Part shown: positions 13,386 through 25,612 of the stretch, one piece after another
Layout: each line of letters starts with the position of its first letter
Numbering within the stretch: position 1 is the first letter of the stretch
Assembly: GCA_034440615.1 (NCBI GenBank)
Contig: JAOTOM010004673.1
Coordinates: 328,151-392,150, forward strand
Direction: 5' to 3'
Source of the DNA: Ashinkailepas kermadecensis
Lineage: Eukaryota; Arthropoda; Thecostraca; Neolepadidae
DNA length: 64,000 nucleotides
Notes under the pieces: model-generated
The model's input: the letters and a program-made list of their open reading frames with translations, nothing else
What the model was told of the DNA's origin: nothing
The model's database searches: none
Translations under genes and position numbers: made by a program

Positions 13386-13500
13386 CACAGCTGTCCAATA
13401 CATCCTCGAAGGTTTAGTATGTATATTTACTAAGAAAGGAAGTGTGTTTAGTAAGGATATTCCTAAATTTCTGGAAGTTTGATAGGTATTCTTGCTAAAG
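13386..13500. repeat. TTTAGTAGGTATATTTACTA repeat, copy 1
   Basis: Contains a series of diverged TTTAGTAnGTATATTTACTAA-type half-palindromes, preceded by CATCCTCGAAGG. An inverted copy of the same ~115 bp lies at 15071-15186. This copy is in the inner hAT-like element, the other in the outer one. Confidence 0.75.
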
Positions 13501-14250
13501 TTACCTCTACAAAAGGTGGTTTAACAGCGGATTTTTGCTCCCAGGTCAAGTGGTCTCAGGAGCAATACAGAGGGAGAAGACCCATAGTTAAATTATTTTC
13601 TTAGACTGATTATAGAAGTACTTGAACTTGAAGTGCTTATATCTTGGGAATTTTTCATTTTCCAAATGAATGAGTCAAATTCGTTGAAATCACATTAGAA
13701 AGCACCAGAAAAACAACATTTTGATAGAAAATGTCTGCCATTTTTACACAAATCCGTAATTGTTGATGGAAAGAATCAACCTCAATATAGGAGTCACTCA
13801 CTTGTTCTCTCATGATAACCTCTCCTCTATATATATAAGTTTGAGACATTGCTTAAATTACACAGGTCAGGACTTCGAGCAATCGTGCTCAAATCACCTG
13901 AACAAAATCTATATAATGCCACGCATTCCAAAATACTTGATATTTTCATCAATAAAGTTGAACATGTGTTGCTATAACAAGAACAATGCTATTTTTTCAC
14001 AAACAAAAAGATCATGCTTGTATTCCAGACCAAGTTTCAGGATATTACAGAAGACATAAACTGGTGAAAATATGTTATATCCAGTACACATTTCCTTCAT
14101 ATATAGGAGAAAAAAGAAATCTGCAGCCAAATTGATGCCAAATGAACCAAATTACACAAATTGATACCATATATTCTTAAAAACCTTCGGATGACGTCAT
14201 GCAGGCTTGAAAGAATACTTCCATCTACCTTCTAGTAAAGGTACCTTTGT

Positions 14251-14309
14251 TTGTTATTTGTCACACGCGCGTCTGATATGATATCAGACGCGCAGGTGAC
14301 AAATAACAA
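14251..14309. repeat. 59-bp palindrome
   Basis: Two 29-bp arms (TTGTTATTTGTCAC and GTCTGATAT ... ATATCAGAC and GTGACAAATAACAA) surround a single central G. There are two mismatched pairs in the arms. It is located in the inner hAT-like element and may be a trapped small foldback insertion. Confidence 0.85.
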
Positions 14310-15070
14310 GCCAACGGAATTGTATTCAGTGCAGATGCCAATTCCAGTGCAGGACAATGTCGATTCCATATTCTTTTTCACAATTACAACCAATTTATGT
14401 GTTGTGCTCCTGGTACTAGGATTGACTCGTGCATGATACTGATTGTGGATACCAAGCTTAACATTAATAATTATATGTAGTTATTGTAATTGGTTTTTGG
14501 TAAATAACTTCAGTACTGGTGCCCTTCATTCTTTACTCACTGGCAGATTAGAAGTTGACAATTGTATTGCTAAGCATGAATAATTATGCTGTGTTTTTAC
14601 TCCCTACTTGTGTCATGACATAATATTCATACAGATACATGTTTCATATTATTTGTTCATAACATGCATTTGAGTCACAAGACTCAAATGACTCATTGCG
14701 ATTCAAATGATTGACTCATGATTCAACTCATTTATTTTTTAGAAAGATGTGATTCAACTCACGACTCGAAATATGTTTTGTGGAAAAGAATCGATTCAAC
14801 TCTCGACTCATCCAAAAACGATTGATTCATGAGTCGATTCTTGATTCAACTCGAGTCGAGCACAAGTCTGTATGGCTCACATGACTTCTAAAGCAAACCT
14901 TACAGTCATACAAGACCAATGCTATACAAGAAATAGCCTTCACAAGACCAATGTCTGGTACGCCGCAAAAAACCATTATTAAACGCCGCAAAATACCATT
15001 ATTTTAAAAGGTACACCAAAGTTTGCCTTCAAGCCTTGGTGACGTCACAGCTTTTTCTTCGTATATCGCA

Positions 15071-15186
15071 GGTTTAGTAATTATACGTACTAAAGTTCCG
15101 GAAGTTTAGTAAATATTCCTACTAAACTCACTGCCCCTCTTAGTAAATATACCTACGAAACCTTCTCGAGGATGTGTTGGCTGTGC
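15071..15186. repeat. TTTAGTAGGTATATTTACTA repeat, copy 2 (inverted)
   Basis: Reverse-complement counterpart of 13386-13500, sharing the end block CATCCTCGAGAAGG and several TTTAGTA/TACTAAA half-sites. It lies in the right part of the outer hAT-like element. Confidence 0.75.
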
Positions 15187-15623
15187 TCTGATGCTCCATC
15201 AAGGCCGGTGTGTTTTAGCCTGCATCTGGTCGCTGAAGTATTTTTATTTAAGCCGGTGTGTGTTGGTGTGTGGAGTGAGGAGGAGGGTAACAGTGACGGT
15301 GACGGTGACGATAGATCCGAACCCACTATATGGCACTGCAGTCGCATGCTATTACTCAGAGTTGTTATGTTGACATGGACTGTGCACTGCTCTTTTAATT
15401 ATGTGACTTCACCAGTTATTGACGATTTTCCCCGTTGGTGAGGATGCTGAATAAATATAAACAAACACATAACATATACAAAATCAGAAATTCTGAGATC
15501 TGAAAATATAGTGGGCGAAATCCGATGAGTTTTTTTTGGGGGTGGGGGCGGGGGGTCAAGTGCGTTGGCACTTCGGCCCCCCCCACCCAATGTTTCTAAA
15601 AAATCGACACCCTTGTGCTGGTG

Positions 15624-16289
15624 ATAATAGGCTTGTGTGGTGGCATTACGTGTTCGCAATATACTAGTTCGAGATAATTCGCATCAATACGGTCACTGTC
15701 ATAGCCAAGGCTCCAAACGGGAACAACAGTCAGAGTTGCTACAAGTGTACTTCTTTATCAGCAAGCATGCTTCCTCAAATGGTAAGAGGGGTCATGGGAT
15801 TGAGAGAGGGGCCCGAAGTGCGGGAACTGCGATCTCTGTCGGCCTATGTCTGCGAGTGCTGACCCGGCCCAAAAATCACTCCGTAGGTACATGCTCTGCC
15901 ATCTACCGGGAATACACTAAACCTACCTCGTTGGCCGGCGAGGCACGGCAATGGAGATGCAGTTCCGGCCGGTTACTGGGACTTCAGAGCGGGTGTAGTG
16001 CAAATGTACTCGAATGGTTTGAAAGCTGAAAACTCACTGGTTTCAATATGCAGCTATTATCACCCAGATTCGAAAATTTAGTTGGTGAAATTGCGTTGTA
16101 AGTAGATCGAGTTAATTGATTATAATTCCTCCAAGTTTGTGCCGATGGAGACAAGAACCTAACTTCTACCCTGGGGTGTGGTTTTCCAAAAATAATTGTG
16201 GGTGCCCGACGTGAAATGGGCGCGTGGCACCTATCGATGCTGACTGGAGTCCAGGGGGCGGCATTCCGTCGTGAGGTTCACGAAGCGGC
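15624..16289. other. Unique sequence, no gene recognised
   Basis: Short open frames only, none recognisable as a family. Confidence 0.4.
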
Positions 16290-16660
16290 GGTCGCGGTGG
16301 GGTCCAGGTGCGGCGGGGTCCAGGTGCGGCGGCTCCCGGTGCGGCGGGGTCCAGGTGCGGCGGGGTCCAGGTGCGGCGGGGTCCAGGTGCGGCGGCTCCC
16401 GGTGCGGCGGGGTCCAGGTGCGGCGGGGTCCAGGTGCGGCGGGGTCCAGGTGCGGCGGGGTCCAGGTGCGGCGGGGTCCAGGTGCGGCGGGGTCCAGGTG
16501 CGGCGGCTCCCGGTGCGGCGGGGTCCAGGTGCGGCGGGGTCCAGGTGCGGCGGGGTCCAGGTGCGGTGGGGTCCAGGTGCGGCGGCTCCAGGTGGGTCCA
16601 GAAGGCGGCGGCTCCCGGTGGGTCCAGAAGGCGGCGGCCCCCAGTGGAGTCCAGGGGAAA
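16290..16660. repeat. 16-bp GC-rich minisatellite (GTCCAGGTGCGGCGGG)
   Basis: GTCCAGGTGCGGCGGG repeats every 16 bp, interspersed with a second unit type, CTCCCGGTGCGGCGGG. Past 16575 the units become longer and diverged (GGTGGGTCCAGAAGGCGGCG). All frames are open because the unit has no stops. The G-rich strand could form G-quadruplexes. Confidence 0.93.
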
Positions 16661-17261
16661 GGTACCCGGAATTGAACCTGAGCGCGAAAGAACCGCGGGA
16701 CTTTTTTACGACTTAGCAGGCATATTTGAACAAAATGGCCACAGTAGGCAGCTACGTTGGCATGCTTCTCACTGGAAGTCGGCTCGTAAACAAAACACAG
16801 TTCGTTCAGACTAAAATCTCCTGAAATTCTCTGATTTATCCCACCCATCCGTAAAACAGTAGACAGCGATAAATATTATCCCACAAAAGATATTAAGCGT
16901 AGCACAGCCTCAGCCCATTCTGAGAGTTCCCATTTGGAACTGAGTTCACAAAATCCCTCAGAACCTACTGCCATATCCCGATGATTTCAGATTTCATAGA
17001 GGAGCAGGTGAGACAGGGTGAATAGCTTTTGCTATTAGAATCGGAAGAAAAGGATCACTTTCAGAAGTGATTCCGTTTCAGCATTACCTCATTACCATCG
17101 AAGCTCAGGTCAGCCTTATAAGAATCCACGTTCATTCTGAAACTGGCTGTGTTTCTATTCCACTGAAATGCAGCCAACCTATTTTTGAGGCGACTTCCTG
17201 CACGTGAGATCTGAGTTAGGAACACGCATAGTGCAGCCATGCTACAATGACCAAAGACAGT
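16661..17261. other. Unique sequence, no gene recognised
   Basis: No gene, RNA or transposon end was recognised. Confidence 0.4.
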
Positions 17262-17410
17262 GAGGGGATAAGTAGCTTGTGGGTAGAGTGTTCGTCTCCA
17301 AACCGAAAAGCTGTGGGTTCGAGCTCAACCCTCTGCTCTTCGCCCGTGACCAATCGGCGTGAGAGATTGAAGCTGCATGATCGAAGCAGTCGATACAGCA
17401 TAAAACAGCT
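17262..17410 (+). mobile_element. tRNA-derived SINE (Trp-like head)
   Basis: A pol III A-box-like TAGCTTGTGGGTAGAG (17273) and a B box GGTTCGAGCTC (17316) are spaced as in a tRNA. The anticodon loop reads CTCCAAA, consistent with CCA. The stems are imperfect, so this is not a functional tRNA gene. Downstream GACCAATCGGCGTGAGAG is shared with the SINE at 19167, indicating a common body. Confidence 0.7.
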
Positions 17411-18120
17411 ACAGGAACCATCACCAACGATATTGAACGAAAGCAAGTCGGCTCTCGGACTCATCCAAAGGGGAGGCGCAACCGCCCCTCTAGCTTTCAC
17501 ACCTGAGTTAAATCCAGGTTATGTGGCATATTCCCTTTAACCACACGAAGGTATGGTTCTTTTAATCTAAATATGTCAGGTTGTGGGTTCCCTTTATCGC
17601 CCCCTATTCCAACCCCTAAGTTCGCGGAGTCTATTAAGCAGATTTAAAAACGGAATAGCGGTATCGAATTCTACTGGCCTAATCTCCAACTTAGAATGTA
17701 AAAATTTGAAAATTTTCGCGAGGGCATAGTCAGGAGGGAAACAAAAATGGTTGGAAATTGATAGGAACCATTTGGAGCTGTGTATTATGAACCTGCAGAA
17801 CTTTTGCATGCCTGGGTATAAATCACCCTTATTGATGCACAAACCACCACTTGATGCACATGCATGCACACAGAGATGAAAAAAATGTCCAGTCTGTCAC
17901 CTACAGAATATCACACACTGTCAGACTGACACATGTTGATGAATAAAGAAAGATCCTTAAATCAATGTGTACGAGTGGATTGTCGCCCCGATAGAAGCAA
18001 GAATGGTCCAAAGAAGAATGCTCCAGTCGTCATATCTATAATTTCACATCCAGTCATTTATCTCTCACAATTCACCAGCATATGCAACTGTAATGCAACG
18101 TCACATGCTCAATTTCTCAC

Positions 18121-18259
18121 TGCTCACTACATCCATACAGGCTGTACAAAACACTGACTTGGCGGTCAGTGGTGACTGTCGGTCATACACTGCTCACTAC
18201 ATCCATACAGGCTGTACAAAACACTGACTTGGCGGTCAGCGATGACTGTCGGTCATATT
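18121..18259. repeat. 70-bp tandem duplication
   Basis: Two near-identical copies begin TGCTCACTACATCCATACAG at 18121 and 18191 and end in CTGTCGGTCATA. They sit in otherwise featureless sequence (17411-19153). Nearby (18440-18510) CCAGTCGGGTGAT is repeated irregularly. Confidence 0.9.
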
Positions 18260-19166
18260 CATGGGAACCAGCACATGAGGGGATTGTGATTAGCAGGGCA
18301 ATGATCGAAGCCTGACAAATTCAGATTACTGCAAACAAAAAAAATATTAAATTTCCCAATGACAAATCATGCGCAAGAATTTATAGCCAGCGACACAACC
18401 AACATCACTATTAGATCATGATTCCACCAAGTATGGTGCATGGAACCATCGGGTGATCCAGTCGGGTGATCCAGTCGGGTCCAGTCGGATCCGTCAACCA
18501 GTCGGGTGATACACTCCTTGCCCATTTTTTCTCCCCCTGGATCCACCCCTGACATGATTAGGCTCAAAACAAGCATTTCAGTAGATAAGCAAGGTAGTAT
18601 GAGTACTTAAATTTGAAGTTATAGTAAAACCTGGACAGCAAAACAATGACAATATTCAGATGCACGTGATGTTCCAAAGTTTCCGGGAAAATATGTTGGA
18701 GGTATCTTCCAATATTCGGCCTCTGACATTATAGTTAGGAAATTATAAGTTCGGAACGAGTAACAAACGAATGATAAGAAAAGTCACCGAATTTTTTGCT
18801 CCTATCACAAAGAGTTATGTCACAGTAGGCAAAACAATGACAAGGAAATGGCAGAATCTGCCCTCTCCTCCCCCACTTCTACAGAATATGGTTAAGGTGT
18901 AGGGGAAACTACGTACAATATTATGTTGCATGATGCAAAACAACATAGCGATCCAATATAGAAATGCAGTGGTCATTTTGCCAACTTAGCTTTCGGACAT
19001 TTCGGATGGATTTACATGTACTCTCCTACCAATTGTATATGCCACCATATTGATTGGTATTTGATGGATTGATAATTAGCTACAACCACTGCTTTGCAAA
19101 ATAATTCAAGAATGCAAAATTGCATGGGCAGTGCTTGGAAGTGCATCATCAGGCATCATTAACACA

Positions 19167-19340
19167 GGGGCCGCGGTAGATCAGTTGGTAGAGCGTCGGA
19201 CTCTTGGTCGCAAGATTGCGGGTTCGAATCTCACAATCGACGGCATTTACCGAGTCCACCCGCGACCAATCGGCGTGAGAGGTTGGCGACGCTATATGAC
19301 CTAGCGGTAGAATGCGTCGTGAAAGAACCCAAAGGTTACT
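19167..19340 (+). mobile_element. tRNA-Lys-derived SINE with target site duplication
   Basis: The head resembles a tRNA-Lys(CTT): an A-box region TAGATCAGTTGGTAGAGC, an anticodon loop CTCTTGG, and a B box GGTTCGAATCT at 19221. A ~90-bp body follows with GACCAATCGGCGTGAGAG and GACGCTATATGACC. The element is bounded by CATCATTAACACA (19154-19166) and CATCATCAACACA (19341-19353), a 13-bp target duplication with one mismatch. This shows LINE-type retroposition and fixes both ends. Confidence 0.88.
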
Positions 19341-19650
19341 CATCATCAACACATTTCTACGTATATTGAAGTTCCATGCCCAATTATCCTATATAGTTGA
19401 TGGCAAAGGTGATGAAAAAAGGAAATGTCATTTTGCTATCAAATTCAGGATTATTTTTTTTTAACACTCAGGTCTTGTCAAAACCTAAGCAACTTGAGGG
19501 CACCAACATGATAATATTCCTTTCAACATGCTCTTGTTACCAGTGGTTAGGCTGGATAGGATTCAGTCTATCCACCAAGTGCATGATGCATTTGTACTGT
19601 GCGCTTGTAGGTAGTATGGTATGTTATATTTAGAAAGACAAAATTATTGC

Positions 19651-19831
<181 letters not shown>

Positions 19832-20639
19832 ACAGGTATATTTATAGAAACATACCTGCATGTGACCTTGGATATTGCAACGTAAGACGTGTCTGCTGTG
19901 CTTATAGTTATCGTTCGCATGAACACAATATACGTTGAAAGTGTGACCATGAAACACATAACCCTCGTCTATACTTAATAAATTGTTCGACGCGGGGTGG
20001 CAGCACTAGTGTAGCCGTATAGACTCAAAGCGGTCACGCGACTTCTCCCCGCCCCACATGGCTGTTAATAGAAGTATGGTGCGCTTACGCAGCATTAAAG
20101 TTCGCGATACCGACTCGCCATCAAAAGGTAGCGTATTTGCACCCTCGCTATATCGGCTGTAGCCCTTGTGTGAAAATGCTGATCACGTCACCAAGTTACA
20201 CACACCATCGACGGTTACAGGGTCAGATTCGCATCTAGTCTGGCCAATTACCATATTTACGACATAATCTTAGACGGTTGCTGAGTCATATGTTATGGTT
20301 TAGCACAATTAAGTTCACTTCCACGATTATGCTGAGTGAATAGTTGCTATATTTATCCGCAAGACCTCGACGGCGCTGCTTCATGGACATCATTAGGCAT
20401 CATGAGACATTTCATGGACATCATTAGACCCATTAGCTTTTCCGAGTCTGTGCTGAAGCACTGCCAAAAGCGTGCAACTGATGGCAGCGAGCACTACCAC
20501 TACATGAACACTCCAGCTATCTGATGATGAAACACCAGGTCCAGGGTGAACCCAAGCCATGTAGTGACGTCATTAAGATAAGGATGGGTGGTGTTTTTAT
20601 CTGAATTATGTGCGACGCTCACGCTCACAATACATGGAC

Positions 20640-21056
20640 ATGCGCCGATCGTGTACCCGCCTCGCTGTGTTACATAGAGTTGCGTCAGGTCCCGACCCAC
20701 CCACATCATCATGCAAGGTTGGACATGCCGCGTAAGTACCCGCCTGGCTGTGTTACATATAATTACGTCAGGTCCCGACCTACCTACAGCATCATGTAAG
20801 GTTGGACATGCCGCGTAAGTACCCGCCTCGCTGTGTTACATAGAATTACGTCAGGTCCCGACCCACCAATATCATCATGTGAGGTTTGACATGCCGCGTG
20901 CGAGTACCCGCCTCGCTGTGTTACATATAATTGCGTCAGGTCCCGAACCACCTACACAGCATCATGTAAGGTTGACCATGCCGCATGAGTACCCGCCTCG
21001 TCTTGTTACATATAATCACGTCAGGCCTCGACTCACCTACAGCATCATGTAAGGTC
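20640..21056. repeat. 83-85-bp tandem repeat (5 units)
   Basis: Units begin ACCCGCCTCGCTGTGTTACA at 20655, 20738, 20821, 20906 and 20991, and contain CGTCAGGTCCCGACC and CATCATGTAAGGTTGGACAT. Divergence between units is modest. Confidence 0.92.
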
Positions 21057-23442
<2,386 letters not shown>

Positions 23443-23559
23443 TCGGTAAATGCCCTGTGCACTTCATAGCACCTTTTTCCATTATTGATGCAGCCACTGA
23501 ATGCGACATACAGCTGAAGTTGCTACCATCTGGCCCAGCGGTCGGTCGGCTAGGCCCGC

Positions 23560-24010
23560 GTGAAGCTGAGTTCCCACGCTCGGCCGCATCCACCCAGAAC
23601 GCGGCACACGCATGACACGGCGCGCCCTCCGAGTCCGCTCTCATCTCACACAGAGTGTCCGTGATGAGGCGCTTCCCGCCTGTTACGGTGGCCGTCAGAG
23701 GTGGTGCCGGTCGGTTTTTCTTCTTCGGCGTCGGACAATGGTGGGCAGGCAGAGCCGATTTGGCCATGTCCGGCGTCCATTTCACAGCGGCCATTGTGGC
23801 CGGTCGGGCCCACCGGCCAGCGACGTGATTTCAATTAAAATCAGATGCTCGCCTCAAATTAACGAGTGAAAGATGAAGGTGCGAACAATTAATTGAAGCA
23901 TCCTTGAGCTGGCGGCTAACTACCACTAATCGTCCAATCATTCCTCGAGATCTATCAAAATAGACTATTTATTCGGATGACTCGGCAGTGACGGCGCGGC
24001 GGGCCGGTCT
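23560..24010. promoter_or_regulatory. GC-rich island with clustered homeodomain-type cores (putative enhancer)
   Basis: CpG-rich flanks (23560-23825 and 23985 onward) surround a short AT-rich core. The core has TTCAATTAAAATC (23830), AAATTAACGAGTG (23856), the perfect palindrome CAATTAATTG (23886) and ACTAATCGTCCAATCATT (about 23923). TAAT/ATTA cores are bound by many homeodomain proteins. Regulatory function is inference from composition only. Confidence 0.3.
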
Positions 24011-24190
24011 GCACAGTTGCACGAGACCCAGCCGGGCGGACACGAAACCACCACCAGGATGGAGTCAGGGATCGGGGACGACCATCATGGATCAGGACTG
24101 CCATCAAGTATCAGGCACTAGCGTCAGACAGGCACTAGGCGCAACCAGGGGTGGCCGTTGGTTGCCGGGACCACCACCTTAGACAACCGA

Positions 24191-24570
24191 TCGGCCGGCT
24201 TCAGGTGCAGCCATGGACCGTTGCCAGGTGGGCTTCAGGTGCAGCCATGGACCGCTGCCAGGCGGGCTTCAGGTGCAGTCATGGACCGCTGCCAGGTGGG
24301 CTTCAGGTGCAGCCATGGACCGCTGCCAGGTGGGCTTCAGGTGCAGTCATGGACCGCTGCCAGGTGGGCTTCAGGTGCAGTCATGGACCGCTGCCAGGCG
24401 GGCTTCAGGTGCAGCCATGGACCGCTGCCAGGTAGGCTTCAGGTGCAGCCATGGACCGCTTCCAGGCGGGCTTCAGGAGCGGCCAGGAACCAATGCCTGG
24501 AAGGATTCAGGGGAAACATGGATATCTGTCCGGCGGGCTTCAGGTGAGACCTCGTTGTCAGGCGGGGTTC
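24191..24570. repeat. 34-bp minisatellite (~11 units)
   Basis: GCTTCAGGTGCAGCCATGGA starts units at 24198 and 24232 and then every 34 bp. Variants are CAGCC/CAGTC and CAGGTGGGC/CAGGCGGGC. The last units (24470-24570) are diverged and indel-bearing. Confidence 0.93.
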
Positions 24571-24750
24571 AGGTGTGACCAGGAACCACAGTTAACTATA
24601 ATAGACATGAATATAGAGGCGCGCATGCCCTCCCCTTTACGTACAGGCGCACACATATCTCATATGCAACATACTGAGACCATCAAATACGCGCATTAAG
24701 CGCGGAATAGCTGTTTCCGAGGAAAGCCATCAAACCCGCAGACGAGCCCG

Positions 24751-24812
24751 TTCGTTGGACGCTATATGACCAATGGCATCGATGCGCCCTCGAACCCATA
24801 ACTAACTAACGA
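24751..24812 (+). mobile_element. SINE 3' fragment
   Basis: GTTGGACGCTATATGACC followed by an ATGCG and an ACCCATAACTAACT end matches the tail of the SINE at 19167 (GTTGGCGACGCTATATGACC...). Only the 3' part is present. Confidence 0.5.
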
Positions 24813-24837
24813 CCCTGTTTGTGTCTCGAACTTCGAC

Positions 24838-25612
24838 CGGCTGAGATGTTCCTCACGAGCCTGGAGAGCCGGCAACATGAGTACCATTGTCACCCTCAGC
24901 CTGAAGTTCTGCTGCTCCTGGCCCGGTTGAGCCCTGGAACGTGTGAGATGTCCTCACGAGCCTGGAGAGCCGGCAACATGAGTACCATTGTCACCCTCAG
25001 CCTGAAGTCCTGCTGCTCCTGGCCCGGTTGAGCCCTGGAACGTCTGAGATGTCCTCACGAGCCTGGAGAGCCGGCAACATGAGTACCATTGTCACCCTCA
25101 GCCTGAAGTTCTGCTGCTCCTGGCCCGGTTGAGCCCTGGAACGTGTGAGATGTCCTCACGAGCCTGGAGAGCCGGCAACATGAGTACCATTGTCACCCTC
25201 AGCCTGAAGTCCTGCTGCTCCTGGCCCGGTTGAGCCCTGGAACGTCTGAGATGTCCTCACGAGCCTGGAGAGCCGGCAACATGAGTACCATTGTCACCCT
25301 CAGCCTGAAGTCCTGCTGCTCCTGGCCCGGTTGAGCCCTGGAACGTGTGAGATGTCCTCACGAGCCTGGAGAGCCGGCAACATGAGTGCCATTGTCACCC
25401 TCAGCCTGAAGTCCTGCTGCTCCTGGCCCGGTTGAGCCCTGGAACGTGTGAGATGTCCTCACGAGCCTGGAGAGCCGGCAACATGAGTACCATTGTCACC
25501 CTCAGCCTGAAGTCCTGCTGCTCCTGGCCCGGTTGAGCCCTGGAACGTCTGAGATGTCCTCACGAGCCTGGAGAGCCGGCAACATGAGTACCATTGTCAC
25601 CCTCAGCCCTCA
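24838..25612. repeat. 101-bp tandem repeat with partial dimeric higher-order pattern
   Basis: GAGATGTCCTCACGAGCCTG recurs at 24945, 25046, 25147 and 25248, exactly 101 bp apart, for about 7.7 units. Two diagnostic sites, GTTCTGC/GTCCTGC and CGTGTGAG/CGTCTGAG, alternate in the first four units and then lose phase. This suggests past amplification of a 202-bp dimer. Confidence 0.95.

Larger units (their letters stand above)
11997..14870. mobile_element. hAT-like DNA transposon (inner element), 2874 bp
   Basis: Both ends carry the perfect 18-bp terminal inverted repeat CAGACTTGTGCTCGACTC (right end on the opposite strand). The flanks are a perfect 8-bp direct repeat TATGGCTC at 11989-11996 and 14871-14878, the hAT hallmark. 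Beyond the termini, both ends are packed with irregular GATTCAACTC and GACTCA motifs (12030-12195 and 14670-14855). These look like the subterminal transposase-binding repeats typical of hAT elements. The interior has an (AT)n tract and a palindrome but no recognisable transposase, so it is non-autonomous. It sits inside the outer hAT-like element. Confidence 0.92.
11196..15615. mobile_element. hAT-like DNA transposon (outer element), 4.4 kb with nested insertion
   Basis: Terminal inverted repeats are CAGGGGCGTCGATTT on the left and, read inward on the opposite strand, CAAGGGTGTCGATTT on the right (13 of 15 match). They are flanked by a perfect 8-bp direct repeat, TGCTGGTG, at 11188-11195 and 15616-15623. 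CAG-type termini with an 8-bp target duplication are diagnostic of the hAT superfamily. Both subterminal zones carry long G or C runs next to AATGTT. Removing the nested element and its duplicated site leaves about 1538 bp with no transposase, so this is a non-autonomous copy. Confidence 0.85.

Noticed and set aside
19167..19245. Possible tRNA-Lys gene
   Set aside because: Acceptor and anticodon stems are mismatched, and the unit has a SINE body and target duplication.
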